The notes under the pieces are model-generated. The model did not search any database, had not been told where the DNA came from, and saw nothing but the letters and a program-made list of their open reading frames with translations. A stretch of DNA of 39,962 nucleotides from Bryobacteraceae bacterium (GTDB taxonomy: Bacteria > Acidobacteriota > Terriglobia > Bryobacterales > Bryobacteraceae): the NCBI GenBank assembly GCA_030041495.1, contig JASHNT010000027.1:1-39962 (forward strand), given 5' to 3'. A program made the translations under genes and the position numbers. Positions within the stretch are counted from its first letter, which is position 1, and each line of letters opens with the position of its first letter. Positions 9,147 to 17,236 of this stretch are shown here, piece by piece.

Positions 9147-9518
9147 ATGCGAAGACGAACATGGCTGGGGCTGGCGATCACGGTTATCGCCGTCGCACAG
9201 CAGGGGCACCCTCTGACAGGCACTTGGTCGGGCGACTGGGGACCATCGGCGACGGAGCGCCATCAGATTACCCTGGTCATGAACTGGGATGGCAAGAACG
9301 TCACGGGATTGATAAACCCGGGTCCCGATTCGATGCCGCTCACCAGCGTGTTCGTCGACGTGACCAATTGGACCGTTCGCATCGAGGCGGAGACCAAGGA
9401 CACAATGCACATCTCGGCCGAAGGCAAGCTCCAGGATTTGGGATCGTATCATCGTTTCATAACGGGAACCTGGAAGCAGGGGGCCGTGACCGGCGATTTC
9501 AAGATTACTCGGGATTAA
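9147..9518 (+). CDS. Small exported protein of unknown function
   Basis: 123 residues from ATG 9147, preceded by GAGG at 9137-9140; a GTG at 9135 is an alternative. A signal peptide is plausible (RRR then a short hydrophobic stretch up to AVAQQ). The mature part is predicted beta-rich: LTGTWSGDWGPSATERHQITL, MNWDGKNVTGLINPG, FVDVTNWTVRIEAETK and FITGTWKQGAVTGDFKITRD, a pattern of repeated 'GTW.G....G' strands such as in small secreted beta-barrels. It ends 1 nt before the next gene, which suggests one operon of four exported proteins (9147-11704). No named function. Confidence 0.75.
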   Translation: MRRRTWLGLAITVIAVAQQGHPLTGTWSGDWGPSATERHQITLVMNWDGKNVTGLINPGPDSMPLTSVFVDVTNWTVRIEAETKDTMHISAEGKLQDLGSYHRFITGTWKQGAVTGDFKITRD

Positions 9519-9519
9519 G

Positions 9520-10611
9520 ATGCGCTGGCTGATCATCTTCGCCGCAGTCACAGCTTATGCACAGCAGACCTCGCCGGCGACATACGATCCCGATCACAAG
9601 ATCCGGCTTCAGGGTGCAGTCACGCGTATTGATTGGGCCAATCCGCGAGCGTATGTGTTCGTCAACGTCAAGGAGGCCTCCGGGCAGGTCGAAAATTGGG
9701 CGGTGGAGATTGGCAATCCGCTAGAACTGGAGAAATCGGGTTGGAAGGCTTCCACGCTCCGCATCGGCGACGTGATCGCCATCGAGGGGTTGCCCGCGCG
9801 GGGACAAAGCAAGAGAGCCTTGGCCTCGTCGGTAACTCGCAATGGCGCGCGGCTATTCGCGGTCGCTAATCTTGCTCAGACGGCGGCTAAAGGGGCGGAA
9901 GCCCCGCCACGCTGGCCGGATGGGCACGTGAGGCTCGGGCCGGAGCCGGGTAAAAAAGGATATTGGGGCGCGGCGAGCACCGGTGCACTCGTCCAAGATT
10001 CGGCAAGAGGTCTCGCGATGAGCCAGGATGGGTTGCTCAAGAATCTGGCGGATGCGGATAAAGTGGCTCCATTCCTGCCATGGGCAAAAGCCGTGTATGA
10101 ATACCGACAGCGCAGTCTGCTAAAAGACGATCCCATTTTGCGTTGCTTGCCTCCCGGCGGCCCCAGACAATTTCAAACTGCTAACGGATTTCAATTTATC
10201 GAGCAGCCGGAGCTGGACCGCATCCTGGTTCTGCTCGGCGGAGGCGACCGGAACTGGACCGTGATCTACACCGATGACCGTCCGGCGGCGCAGGGCGACG
10301 ATCTCGTGCGCACATATTACGGCACGTCCGTGGGGCATTGGGAGAACAAGGATACGCTGGTGGTGGAATCGGTGGGATTCAATGAGCGGTTCTGGATGAC
10401 CGCGGGAGGACTGCCGCACACCGAAGCTCTGAAGCTGACCGAGCGGTTTTCGCGGCCCGACTTTAATACGCTGAAGTACGAGGTCACGGTGGATGACCCG
10501 CGCACCTACACTAGACCGTGGAGCGGGGGCTGGACGATGAAGTGGGTTCCGGATCAAGATATGCAGGAATATTTCTGCGAGGAGAACTCAGAGGCAACGT
10601 TTGTGAGGTAA
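9520..10611 (+). CDS. Exported two-domain protein: DUF6152-like plus PRWPDGH domain
   Basis: 363 residues with a short signal peptide (MRWLIIFAAVTAYAQQ). Residues ~25-120 are DUF6152-like (IRLQGAVTRIDWANPRAYVFVNV, NWAVEIGNPLELEKSGW, LRIGDVIAIEG). Residues ~128-363 begin PPRWPDGHVRLGPEPG and match the protein encoded by 10991-11704 along its whole length (FLPWAKAVYEYRQ, VIYTDDRP, SVGHWENKDTLVVESVGFNERFW, HTEALKLTERFSRP, VDDPRTYTRPWSGGW). The gene is thus a fusion of the two families that follow as separate genes. Its DUF6152 half lacks the N-terminal HHSF and has NPR for NPH, so a possible His metal site is lost. Function unknown. Confidence 0.8.
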   Translation: MRWLIIFAAVTAYAQQTSPATYDPDHKIRLQGAVTRIDWANPRAYVFVNVKEASGQVENWAVEIGNPLELEKSGWKASTLRIGDVIAIEGLPARGQSKRALASSVTRNGARLFAVANLAQTAAKGAEAPPRWPDGHVRLGPEPGKKGYWGAASTGALVQDSARGLAMSQDGLLKNLADADKVAPFLPWAKAVYEYRQRSLLKDDPILRCLPPGGPRQFQTANGFQFIEQPELDRILVLLGGGDRNWTVIYTDDRPAAQGDDLVRTYYGTSVGHWENKDTLVVESVGFNERFWMTAGGLPHTEALKLTERFSRPDFNTLKYEVTVDDPRTYTRPWSGGWTMKWVPDQDMQEYFCEENSEATFVR

Positions 10612-10613
10612 AT

Positions 10614-10994
10614 ATGCGATTTGCGCTTGGGTTGGGTTTATTGATCGCGGCAGCAGCGCCCGTACTGGCGCATCATTCGTTCGACGCAGAGTATTGGGAC
10701 GACAAGACGGTCACGCTGACCGGTTACGTGACCAAGATCGACTGGCAGAATCCCCACGCCTACATCTACTTCAACACGCAGTTGCCGGACGGCAGCATGA
10801 AGGAGATGCGGTTTGAGCTGGGTCCTCCCTACGCTCTGGTGCGCGGTGGATGGAAGAAGGAAACCGTGAAGATCGGCGACAAGATTACAGTAGAAGGCGC
10901 GGCGGTGGCGAAGGACCCGAAAAATAATTGGGTTGGCGCGATGCAGAGTACGTCTTTGATCACGGCCACGGGCCAGAAGCTGCCGACGCGATGA
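10614..10994 (+). CDS. DUF6152-family exported protein
   Basis: 126 residues. ATG 10614 has GTGAGG (10603-10608) as ribosome binding site. A signal peptide (FALGLGLLIAAAAPVLA) is followed at the mature end by HHSFDAEYW. The family core follows: VTLTGYVTKIDWQNPHAYIYF, MRFELGPPYALVRGGWKKETVKIGD and ITVEGAAVA. The HHSF and NPH histidines are conserved in the family and could bind a metal, but that is inference. The stop overlaps the next start (ATGA), so translation is coupled to the PRWPDGH protein. A second member of the family is encoded at 25155-25562. Confidence 0.85.
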   Translation: MRFALGLGLLIAAAAPVLAHHSFDAEYWDDKTVTLTGYVTKIDWQNPHAYIYFNTQLPDGSMKEMRFELGPPYALVRGGWKKETVKIGDKITVEGAAVAKDPKNNWVGAMQSTSLITATGQKLPTR

Positions 10995-11704
10995 GGTTGT
11001 GGGGCACATTGTTGTTGCTCCCTCTGGTTGCTGCAGCGCAGAAGCCGCAATCCGCGCCTGAGCCCGCGCCGCGTTGGCCGGACGGGCACGTAAATCTCGG
11101 TTCAACTCCGGATCACAAGGGATATTGGGAGGTGCGGCCGGGGATCGGCGGCACTCCCCGAGCCGCGGCGATTCCGTTCCAGCCGTGGGCTCGCGCCGTA
11201 TACGAATACCGGCAGGCGACTTTTTCGAAAGACTCGCCGCTGGTGGATTGTAAGGCCGCGCCTGGACCGTCGTTCTTCAACTCGCCAGGGTTCGAGATCA
11301 CCGAGGTTCCGGAGCAGAAGGAGATTTTTCTGCTGAACATTGCGGGGCCGCATTCCTGGCGAGTCATTTACATGGACGGCCGCACCCATCCCGCAAATTT
11401 GCGGCCGACGTTTCTGGGCCATTCCATCGGCCGATGGGAGGGCGACACGCTGGTGATCGACACGGTCGGTTTCAATGAGAAACAGTGGGCCGTGGGATCG
11501 TTCCCCAACACATCGCTGCTGCATTTGACCGAACGCATCTCACGCCCCAATCTGCGCTCGCTCACCTACGAATTCACCGTGGACGATCCTGGCGCGTACA
11601 CCAAGCCTTGGTCGGGAAAATGGTCGATCACGCCCACAACCGGATCGAAGTGGATCGAGGGTGGGGAGATGTTCGAGTATATCTGCGAAGACGCGAACCG
11701 GTAG
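10991..11704 (+). CDS. Exported PRWPDGH-domain protein
   Basis: 237 residues with a signal peptide (MRLWGTLLLLPLVAAAQK), then PAPRWPDGHVNLGSTPDHKG. It is a stand-alone version of the C-terminal domain of the protein encoded at 9520-10611: shared blocks include PFQPWARAVYEYRQ, WRVIYMDGR, GHSIGRWEGDTLVIDTVGFNEKQW, LTERISRPN and FTVDDPGAYTKPWSGKW. These are the same blocks as in many Acidobacteria and proteobacterial hypothetical exported proteins. The ATGA overlap with the preceding DUF6152 gene and the fusion gene two positions upstream argue that the two families act together. Biochemical role unknown. Confidence 0.8.
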   Translation: MRLWGTLLLLPLVAAAQKPQSAPEPAPRWPDGHVNLGSTPDHKGYWEVRPGIGGTPRAAAIPFQPWARAVYEYRQATFSKDSPLVDCKAAPGPSFFNSPGFEITEVPEQKEIFLLNIAGPHSWRVIYMDGRTHPANLRPTFLGHSIGRWEGDTLVIDTVGFNEKQWAVGSFPNTSLLHLTERISRPNLRSLTYEFTVDDPGAYTKPWSGKWSITPTTGSKWIEGGEMFEYICEDANR

Positions 11705-11713
11705 CGAGGCCGA

Positions 11714-12331
11714 CTACAAGCCTTCGAACAAGCTCGAAGTTGGTTGGGAGAAGCCGGGAAGGGCGGCATCTTGAATGGGCTGATCGCCCGTGAATTCGCG
11801 CACGCCTTCGCGCGTGTGAATCTCGATCAGATGCTCTTCGGGGTAGACGATCCAGACGGATTGGGAGCTATTGGCGAGACAGGCACGAGTTTTGTGCTTG
11901 AGTTCGACAGCTTTATCGCTGGGAGAGACCACTTCCACGGAGATCTCGGGTGCTCCGGTCAAGATCCTGGTCTCGCCTTCGAAAAGGCGCGATTTTTTGA
12001 GCACACTCACATCGGGAGCGAACGTGTCGTCGTCGGTCACAGCGAATCCGATTTCGACGAGCGACTTAAACCCAAGGCCTGGATGGGCAGCTAGAAAGAG
12101 AACCAAAGCTTCGCCGATTTGATTCTTCACGATGTCGTGAATGCGGGATGGGCGGGCCACTGAGACAGCCTCCTTTGAGACAACCTCCCCGGCAATCAGC
12201 TCCTGCTTGATCAGGTTGCCGTTCGCGTCGAATTCGTCCGGCAAGGCGAGGAATTGCTCGGTGGTCATCAGTCCGGTGGTTAAAGCCGCCATGCCTTCAT
12301 TGTAGTCGTGGAAGGGCTCTGGGTTTCTCAA
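11714..12331 (-). CDS. Uma2-family (DUF820) restriction-endonuclease-fold protein
   Basis: 205 residues from a TTG at 12331; ATG 12292 (MAALTTGLMTTEQFLALPDEF) is an equally good start and fits the family better. The PD-(D/E)xK-like core is visible as FAPDVSVL, EISVEVVSPSD and KHKTRA, followed by SVWIVYPEEHLIEIHTREG, all in the usual order. Members are abundant in cyanobacteria and Acidobacteria and their role is unsettled. The stop lies 9 bp from the convergent exported-protein operon. No partner gene is evident. The usual 'Y...GV.EYW' stretch is replaced by ANSSQSVWIV. Confidence 0.8.
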   Translation of the reverse strand: MRNPEPFHDYNEGMAALTTGLMTTEQFLALPDEFDANGNLIKQELIAGEVVSKEAVSVARPSRIHDIVKNQIGEALVLFLAAHPGLGFKSLVEIGFAVTDDDTFAPDVSVLKKSRLFEGETRILTGAPEISVEVVSPSDKAVELKHKTRACLANSSQSVWIVYPEEHLIEIHTREGVREFTGDQPIQDAALPGFSQPTSSLFEGL

Positions 12332-12383
12332 GAAATGTACTTCTTTGCCGGTGCCTGTACGTGACCCGCTAGCGAAAAAGTTC

Positions 12384-12824
12384 TCAGTTTATGTGCCGGT
12401 CGCACTCCGCGATTTCGGATTCGGCCAACTTGAACCGGCGCTCGGTTTCCTCCGTCCGCGGCCGCCAGTTCTTCCAGCGCGAACGATTCTTCTGGAAGAA
12501 CATTTGCGCCCATCCGTAATTGCGACTGGTCAGCAGCATTCGGCCGTACAGATCATCGACGTCGGACGCCGCTTCGACCGCCGGCAAGCTGGGCTTCGGA
12601 ACGCCAAGCAGGCGCGCGGCAATCGGTTGCGCATCCTTGATCTTCGCCGCGGCGTCGTCGGAGCGGCCATGCTGGAAATCGTCTTCAGCACTGCCATTCA
12701 ACGCCGTGAGCTGATCGAGCACTTGCGGGTACCAGGAAGGCAGCGTGGTGTCCACGTGACGCAGGGGCGGCGGCGCGGAGGCGCATCCGGCCAACAGGGG
12801 AATCACGGCGAGAAGCCAGCGCAT
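12384..12824 (-). CDS. Lipoprotein of unknown function
   Basis: 146 residues. MRWLLAVIPLLAGCAS is a clear lipobox signal with lipidation predicted at Cys14. The mature part is short and helical, with Ala- and Asp-rich segments (SAEDDFQHGRSDDAAAKIKDA, VEAASDVDDLYGRML) and a basic Trp-rich end (NRSRWKNWRPRTEE, FKLAESEIAECDRHIN). It is divergent from the S55-like gene with 33 bp between the starts. No family recognised. Confidence 0.7.
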   Translation of the reverse strand: MRWLLAVIPLLAGCASAPPPLRHVDTTLPSWYPQVLDQLTALNGSAEDDFQHGRSDDAAAKIKDAQPIAARLLGVPKPSLPAVEAASDVDDLYGRMLLTSRNYGWAQMFFQKNRSRWKNWRPRTEETERRFKLAESEIAECDRHIN

Positions 12825-12845
12825 TTTCCACTTTTCATGATCGCC

Positions 12846-12851
12846 TAGAAT
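12846..12851 (+). promoter_or_regulatory. -10 element placed for a leaderless S55-like transcript
   Basis: TAGAAT at 12846-12851 ends 6 nt before the GTG start at 12858, and no Shine-Dalgarno sequence is present. Transcription would begin at or next to the start codon. Confidence 0.45.
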
Positions 12852-12857
12852 GAAACT

Positions 12858-14573
12858 GTGCGTAGGTTGTTCCTAATCTTGGCCTTGGCATCCGCCGTTT
12901 GGGCCGCGCCGGACATTTTTCCCCTGCGCGATGTCAAAGCTGGGCAGCACGGCGTGGGGCGCACCGTCTTCTCTGGAACTCGAGTCGAGGATTTTGACGT
13001 CGAGATACTCGGAGTCTTACAGAACGCCGGCCCGAAGCAATCCGTTATCCTCGCGCGCTTGAGCGGAGGGCCGCTCGCCGAGACCGGCGTGCTGCAGGGC
13101 ATGAGCGGATCGCCCGTGTACATCGATGGGAAACTTGTCGGAGCCATCGCGCTGGGATTCACCGAGGCCAAGGCAGCCATTGCGGGTATCCGGCCGATTG
13201 AAGAAATGCTCCAAGTGGCGCCGGGAACCCCAACTGAGCTGGCCGCGGTTCCACAGACCAAGCCGCGCGCCGCACCCGCTCGCGAGCGATTTTCGAGCGG
13301 AGGAATGAAGCTGGAGGAGATCGCCACGCCGCTCGCGTTCTCCGGATTCACTCCGGAGACGCTCGAGCACTTCGCTCCGCAACTCCGCGCGCTCGGCATG
13401 GACCCACAACAAGGCGTTTCCGGAGGAGGAAATCTGAGCGACCGGCTGGGCGATCCCAAAACGCTGGAGCCGGGTTCGATGATCAGTGTGCATCTGCTCT
13501 CGGGCGACATGAGCGTAGACGCGGATGGCACAATCACGGCGATCGATGGCGACAAAATCTACGCGTTCGGACACCGCTTTATGGCGATGGGTCCCACGGA
13601 CCTGCCTTTCGCCAAAGCGGAAGTTCTGGCGCTGCTGCCGAATCTGTCAAATTCCTTCAAGATTTCGCAGTCCACCGAATGGATGGGGGCGATCACTTCG
13701 GATCGCGATGTGGCGATTTCCGGCATAACGGGGCGGCGGGCGTCGGTGGCTCCGGTGGAGATCCGTGTCGGCAAAAACGATTACAAGATGAATGTGGTGC
13801 GCGACCCGGTTCTGACTCCGCTGGTGGCGCAGATGGCCGTGTTTTCAGCCATCGATTCCACGCAGCGGGCGCAAGGCCCGGCGGCCTATACGATGAAAGG
13901 GCAAGCGGAGTTCGAAGGCGGAAGCGTGAGACTCGATAACGTGTTCAGCGGCGATTCGGCGACAGCCGCCGTCGCGGCGCTGGCCGTCGCGACGCCGCTC
14001 TCCTACGCGATGAGCAGCGGCTTTGACGCGCTGCGCCTGAAGAGCCTAAGCCTCGATATCACTCCGGCGGAAGTGCACAAGCAGGCTGAGATTTCGGACG
14101 TGGAGGCGCCGCATCAGGTGCGGCCCGGCGACGATATCGAGATCGGCGTAACGTTTACCGAAGATAATGGCGCGGAGACGGTGAAGAAGGTTCACTACCG
14201 CGTGCCAGTGGGCGCGCCGGGCGGAACCTTGTACCTTACCGTCACCGATTCGAGCAGCGCGAACTTACTGGAGTTTCAAAACGTGGTCGGCACGCAGGCC
14301 CGTTCGCCTCAACAGGTTTTGGCGCTGCTCAACGGATTGCGAAGCAACACCAGCGCCTATGTGCGCGTCTGGCGGGCCGACGCAGTGTACTCGGTGGAAG
14401 GCCGCGATCTGCCCAATCCTCCCGCGTCGATCGCGGCGATTCTGGGCCGATCGCAACCCAACGCGTCTTCGCTCGCAACCACGCGCGGGACTACCGTCAC
14501 GGAGCTCGAAGTCCCGGCCGGCGACAACGTAGTGAGCGGAACCAAGACCATCCAGATTGAGGTGAAGGAGTGA
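12858..14573 (+). CDS. Secreted SpoIVB-like (S55) serine peptidase-domain protein
   Basis: 571 residues, with signal peptide LFLILALASAVWA. Family S55 signatures are present: GVGRTVFSG, FDVEILGVL, GMSGSPVYIDGKLVGAI (residues 81-97, with the candidate catalytic Ser in GMSGS) and, around residue 230, TITAIDGDKIYAFGHRFMAMG, which holds the GH motif that carries the catalytic His in SpoIVB. Here the Ser motif precedes the GH motif, the reverse of the order in Bacillus SpoIVB. The C-terminal half (~390-571) looks like beta-rich adhesion modules. The stop overlaps the start of the propeller gene (GTGA), so the two are translated together; the propeller protein could be a partner or substrate. Confidence 0.8.
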   Translation: MRRLFLILALASAVWAAPDIFPLRDVKAGQHGVGRTVFSGTRVEDFDVEILGVLQNAGPKQSVILARLSGGPLAETGVLQGMSGSPVYIDGKLVGAIALGFTEAKAAIAGIRPIEEMLQVAPGTPTELAAVPQTKPRAAPARERFSSGGMKLEEIATPLAFSGFTPETLEHFAPQLRALGMDPQQGVSGGGNLSDRLGDPKTLEPGSMISVHLLSGDMSVDADGTITAIDGDKIYAFGHRFMAMGPTDLPFAKAEVLALLPNLSNSFKISQSTEWMGAITSDRDVAISGITGRRASVAPVEIRVGKNDYKMNVVRDPVLTPLVAQMAVFSAIDSTQRAQGPAAYTMKGQAEFEGGSVRLDNVFSGDSATAAVAALAVATPLSYAMSSGFDALRLKSLSLDITPAEVHKQAEISDVEAPHQVRPGDDIEIGVTFTEDNGAETVKKVHYRVPVGAPGGTLYLTVTDSSSANLLEFQNVVGTQARSPQQVLALLNGLRSNTSAYVRVWRADAVYSVEGRDLPNPPASIAAILGRSQPNASSLATTRGTTVTELEVPAGDNVVSGTKTIQIEVKE

Positions 14574-16741
14574 GGCCGTTCACGCTGGTGACGTCCGGCG
14601 CAGGCGCGTTGCTGGCCGTGGTTCTGCTCCACGCCGCCACCACGCAAATCTGGGAGTTGAACGGTTATCCGGATTTCGTTCGCGGCCGGTTCTCGGGGAT
14701 CTCGATCACTTACGATGGCCGGGTTTCCCTCGCGCGTGCACTCACCACGGTGTTCGACACCGGCCAGGCCGAGGTGTGGGCCATGGCTGCGGCGCCGGAC
14801 GGCTCGGTCTATTTCGGCACGGGAAATCGAGGACGCCTGTACCGCGTGGATCCTGCCGGGCAGAGCTCGCTGGTCTGGACCTCCGATCAGCCGGAAATTT
14901 TTGCGGTAACGGTAGACGCGAAAGGAGTGGTCTACGCTGGCTCATCGCCGGACGGCCGCGTCTACCGGATCGAAAACGGGAAGGCCACCGAATACTTCGC
15001 GCCCGGGGAACATTACATCTGGGCGCTTGCGGTTGCTCCGGATGGAGCATTGATCGTGGCGACGGGAGACCAGGGCAAGATTTTTCGTGTGACGGCAGCC
15101 GGACAGGGCAGCGTCTATTATGAGACGGGCCAGTCTCACGTCACGTCGCTGGCCTTCGATGCCCAAGGGCGGCTGCTGGCCGGCTCGGAGCCGAACGGGA
15201 TTCTGTATCGTGTCACCGCGCAAGGCAAGGCGTTCGCGCTCTACAAATCCAGCCTGCCGGAGATTCATTCGATTGTTCCCGCTCCTGACGGCAGCCTGTA
15301 TGTCGCGGCGATGGGCGGAGGAGTCGCGAAGAAATCGGGTGCGGCTGCCGGAGCCGTCACGACGTCGGGCACCGGAGTGGGCGGTGGGGTGGTCAGCACA
15401 ACCGTCACGGTTACCGAGCAGGAGAACGGCATCAATCCTCCGCCGAAACCAGAAGCGACACCGAAGCCCGTTCCGGCCGCGCCGCAGCCGGCGCTGATCG
15501 CGGCCACAACCACCGCCGGCACCGACACGTCTACGGACAAATCCGCACTCTACAAAATTTCGCCGGACAATTCGGTGGAAACGCTGTGGACTTCCAAGGA
15601 CGAAAATATCTACGACGTTGCGCTCGGGGGCAGCTCGGTTTTATTCCTGACCGACGCGCAAGGCAGGATCTATCAATGGGAGAGCACGAATCGAGCGACG
15701 CTGCTCGCACAGACCAACGAAGGCGACTCGACCCGGCTGCTCGAGACCAATCGTGGACTGCTGGTGGGAACCGGGAATCTCGCCAAACTCCTGCGGCTGG
15801 AATCCAGCACGGCAGCCACGGGATGGTATGAATCGGCGGTGAAAGACGCGGGCGCGGTGGCGAAGTGGGGCAGGATCGCGTGGCGTGACGATGCGCCCGG
15901 GAATCCGCGAGGCATTGCGTTCCGTACCCGCAGCGGAAATTCCGCGCGGCCGGACGAGACCTGGAGCGATTGGTCCGCGCCGACGAACAACCCCGGGGAG
16001 ATCGCCAGTCCCAACGCGCGCTACATTCAATGGCGCGCCGAGTTCACCGGCGGCTCGGCGAAGCCGGGAATGGATGATGTGACCGTCGCCTATCTTCCGC
16101 AGAACTCGCCGCCCGTGATCCGCGCGATGGTGGTGACAGGCGTAGCAGGGAGCAGCGCCAGATCGCCCGCCGCGGATGCGCAAACCATCGGCCACAATGC
16201 CGGTGAACAGCTTCAAGTGATTTGGCAGGCCGAGGATCCGGATCAGGACAAATTGGTTTACGACCTTTATTTCCGCGGCGAGAATGAAAGGCAGTGGAAG
16301 CTGTTGCGCGGCAACACGACCGAAAGCACCTACACGATGGACGGCGAGGCTTTGGCCGATGGCCGCTATCTGTTTCGCGTGGTCGCTTCCGACCGGCCGT
16401 CGAATCCTCCCGATACCGCCCGTGAAGCCGAGCAAGTCAGCACTCCGATCCTCATCGACAACACTCCGCCGGCGGTGACCCTCAGCGGGGCTGCGCGAAA
16501 CGGCCGCGGGTTTCAAGTGACCGCCGATGCCGCCGATCGAGCCTCCGTGCTGCGGCGCTGCGAATACTCGGTCGACGGTGGCCCATGGACGCCAGTCGAA
16601 GCCGAGGACGGAGTAACCGATTCGGCAAAGGAGCGTTTCCTCATCCGCATCGCGGAGTTGGCTCCGGGCGAGCATATGATCTCCGTGCGGGTCTACGATT
16701 CGGCGGGCAATGCCGGCGTCGCCAAAGTGGTCAGCCAGTAA
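14570..16741 (+). CDS. Large exported beta-propeller protein with C-terminal Ig/FnIII-like region
   Basis: 723 residues, with an N-terminal signal/anchor (LVTSGAGALLAVVLLHA). Residues ~60-270 repeat a blade pattern ('AAPDGSVYFGTGNRGRLYRV', 'AKGVVYAGSSPDGRVYRI', 'APDGALIVATGDQGKIFRV', 'AQGRLLAGSEPNGILYRV'), four or more ~45-residue blades as in NHL/PQQ-like propellers. A Thr/Val/Pro-rich linker (~285-330) interrupts the propeller before blades resume (ALYKISPDNSVETLWTS). The C-terminus (~540-723) is beta-sandwich-like, with DPDQDKLVYDLYFR, IDNTPPAVTLSG and VRVYDSAGNAG. No catalytic residues are evident. Coupling to the S55-like peptidase suggests a joint envelope role. Confidence 0.75.
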   Translation: MRPFTLVTSGAGALLAVVLLHAATTQIWELNGYPDFVRGRFSGISITYDGRVSLARALTTVFDTGQAEVWAMAAAPDGSVYFGTGNRGRLYRVDPAGQSSLVWTSDQPEIFAVTVDAKGVVYAGSSPDGRVYRIENGKATEYFAPGEHYIWALAVAPDGALIVATGDQGKIFRVTAAGQGSVYYETGQSHVTSLAFDAQGRLLAGSEPNGILYRVTAQGKAFALYKSSLPEIHSIVPAPDGSLYVAAMGGGVAKKSGAAAGAVTTSGTGVGGGVVSTTVTVTEQENGINPPPKPEATPKPVPAAPQPALIAATTTAGTDTSTDKSALYKISPDNSVETLWTSKDENIYDVALGGSSVLFLTDAQGRIYQWESTNRATLLAQTNEGDSTRLLETNRGLLVGTGNLAKLLRLESSTAATGWYESAVKDAGAVAKWGRIAWRDDAPGNPRGIAFRTRSGNSARPDETWSDWSAPTNNPGEIASPNARYIQWRAEFTGGSAKPGMDDVTVAYLPQNSPPVIRAMVVTGVAGSSARSPAADAQTIGHNAGEQLQVIWQAEDPDQDKLVYDLYFRGENERQWKLLRGNTTESTYTMDGEALADGRYLFRVVASDRPSNPPDTAREAEQVSTPILIDNTPPAVTLSGAARNGRGFQVTADAADRASVLRRCEYSVDGGPWTPVEAEDGVTDSAKERFLIRIAELAPGEHMISVRVYDSAGNAGVAKVVSQ

Positions 16742-17236
16742 GTGGACGCTCGAGAGCATTTCCGCATGCTCGCGCGGTACAACCGCATCGCGAATGAACG
16801 GCTCTACGCCTGCTGCGAGCCGTTGGAGGATTTCGAATTTCGCAAGCGCCGGCCGGGCTCCTTCGGGAGCATCCACGGCCTGCTGAACCACATCCTGCTG
16901 GGCGACCGCATTTGGATGGGTCGTTTTGAAGGGAGCGAGGACGGAACGCCGTCGCTCAACACGATTGTGTTTGACGATTTCGCAAAGCTACGGGCCGCAC
17001 GCGCCGCGGAGGATCAGCGAATAGAGACCTTCTTCGAAAATCTAAGCGAGGATTTTCTTTCCCGCTCGTTCCGCTACGTGAACAACCAGGGCAAGCAGTA
17101 CGTGGAGCTAGCGCCGGTAGCCGTGATCCATTTCTTCAACCATCAGACACATCACCGCGGACAGGTTCACGTGATGGTGAGTCAGGCCGGGGTGCAGCCG
17201 CCTTCGCTCGATTTACATCGCATCATCCATCCCTGA
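16742..17236 (+). CDS. DinB-family metal-binding four-helix protein
   Basis: 164 residues starting at a GTG immediately after the propeller stop. The DinB/YfiT fold is marked by the three His ligands: His50 in GLLNHILLGDRIW, and His134 and His138 in HFFNHQTHHRGQVH. The family includes thiol-dependent transferases and damage-inducible proteins of unknown activity; the substrate cannot be named. The last 14 bp overlap the 3' end of the convergent AraC gene. Confidence 0.9.
   Translation: MDAREHFRMLARYNRIANERLYACCEPLEDFEFRKRRPGSFGSIHGLLNHILLGDRIWMGRFEGSEDGTPSLNTIVFDDFAKLRAARAAEDQRIETFFENLSEDFLSRSFRYVNNQGKQYVELAPVAVIHFFNHQTHHRGQVHVMVSQAGVQPPSLDLHRIIHP

Noticed and set aside
15641-16891. 416-residue minus-strand frame opposite the propeller gene
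   Set aside because: It is antisense to a clear exported protein and to the start of the DinB-like gene, and its sequence looks random.
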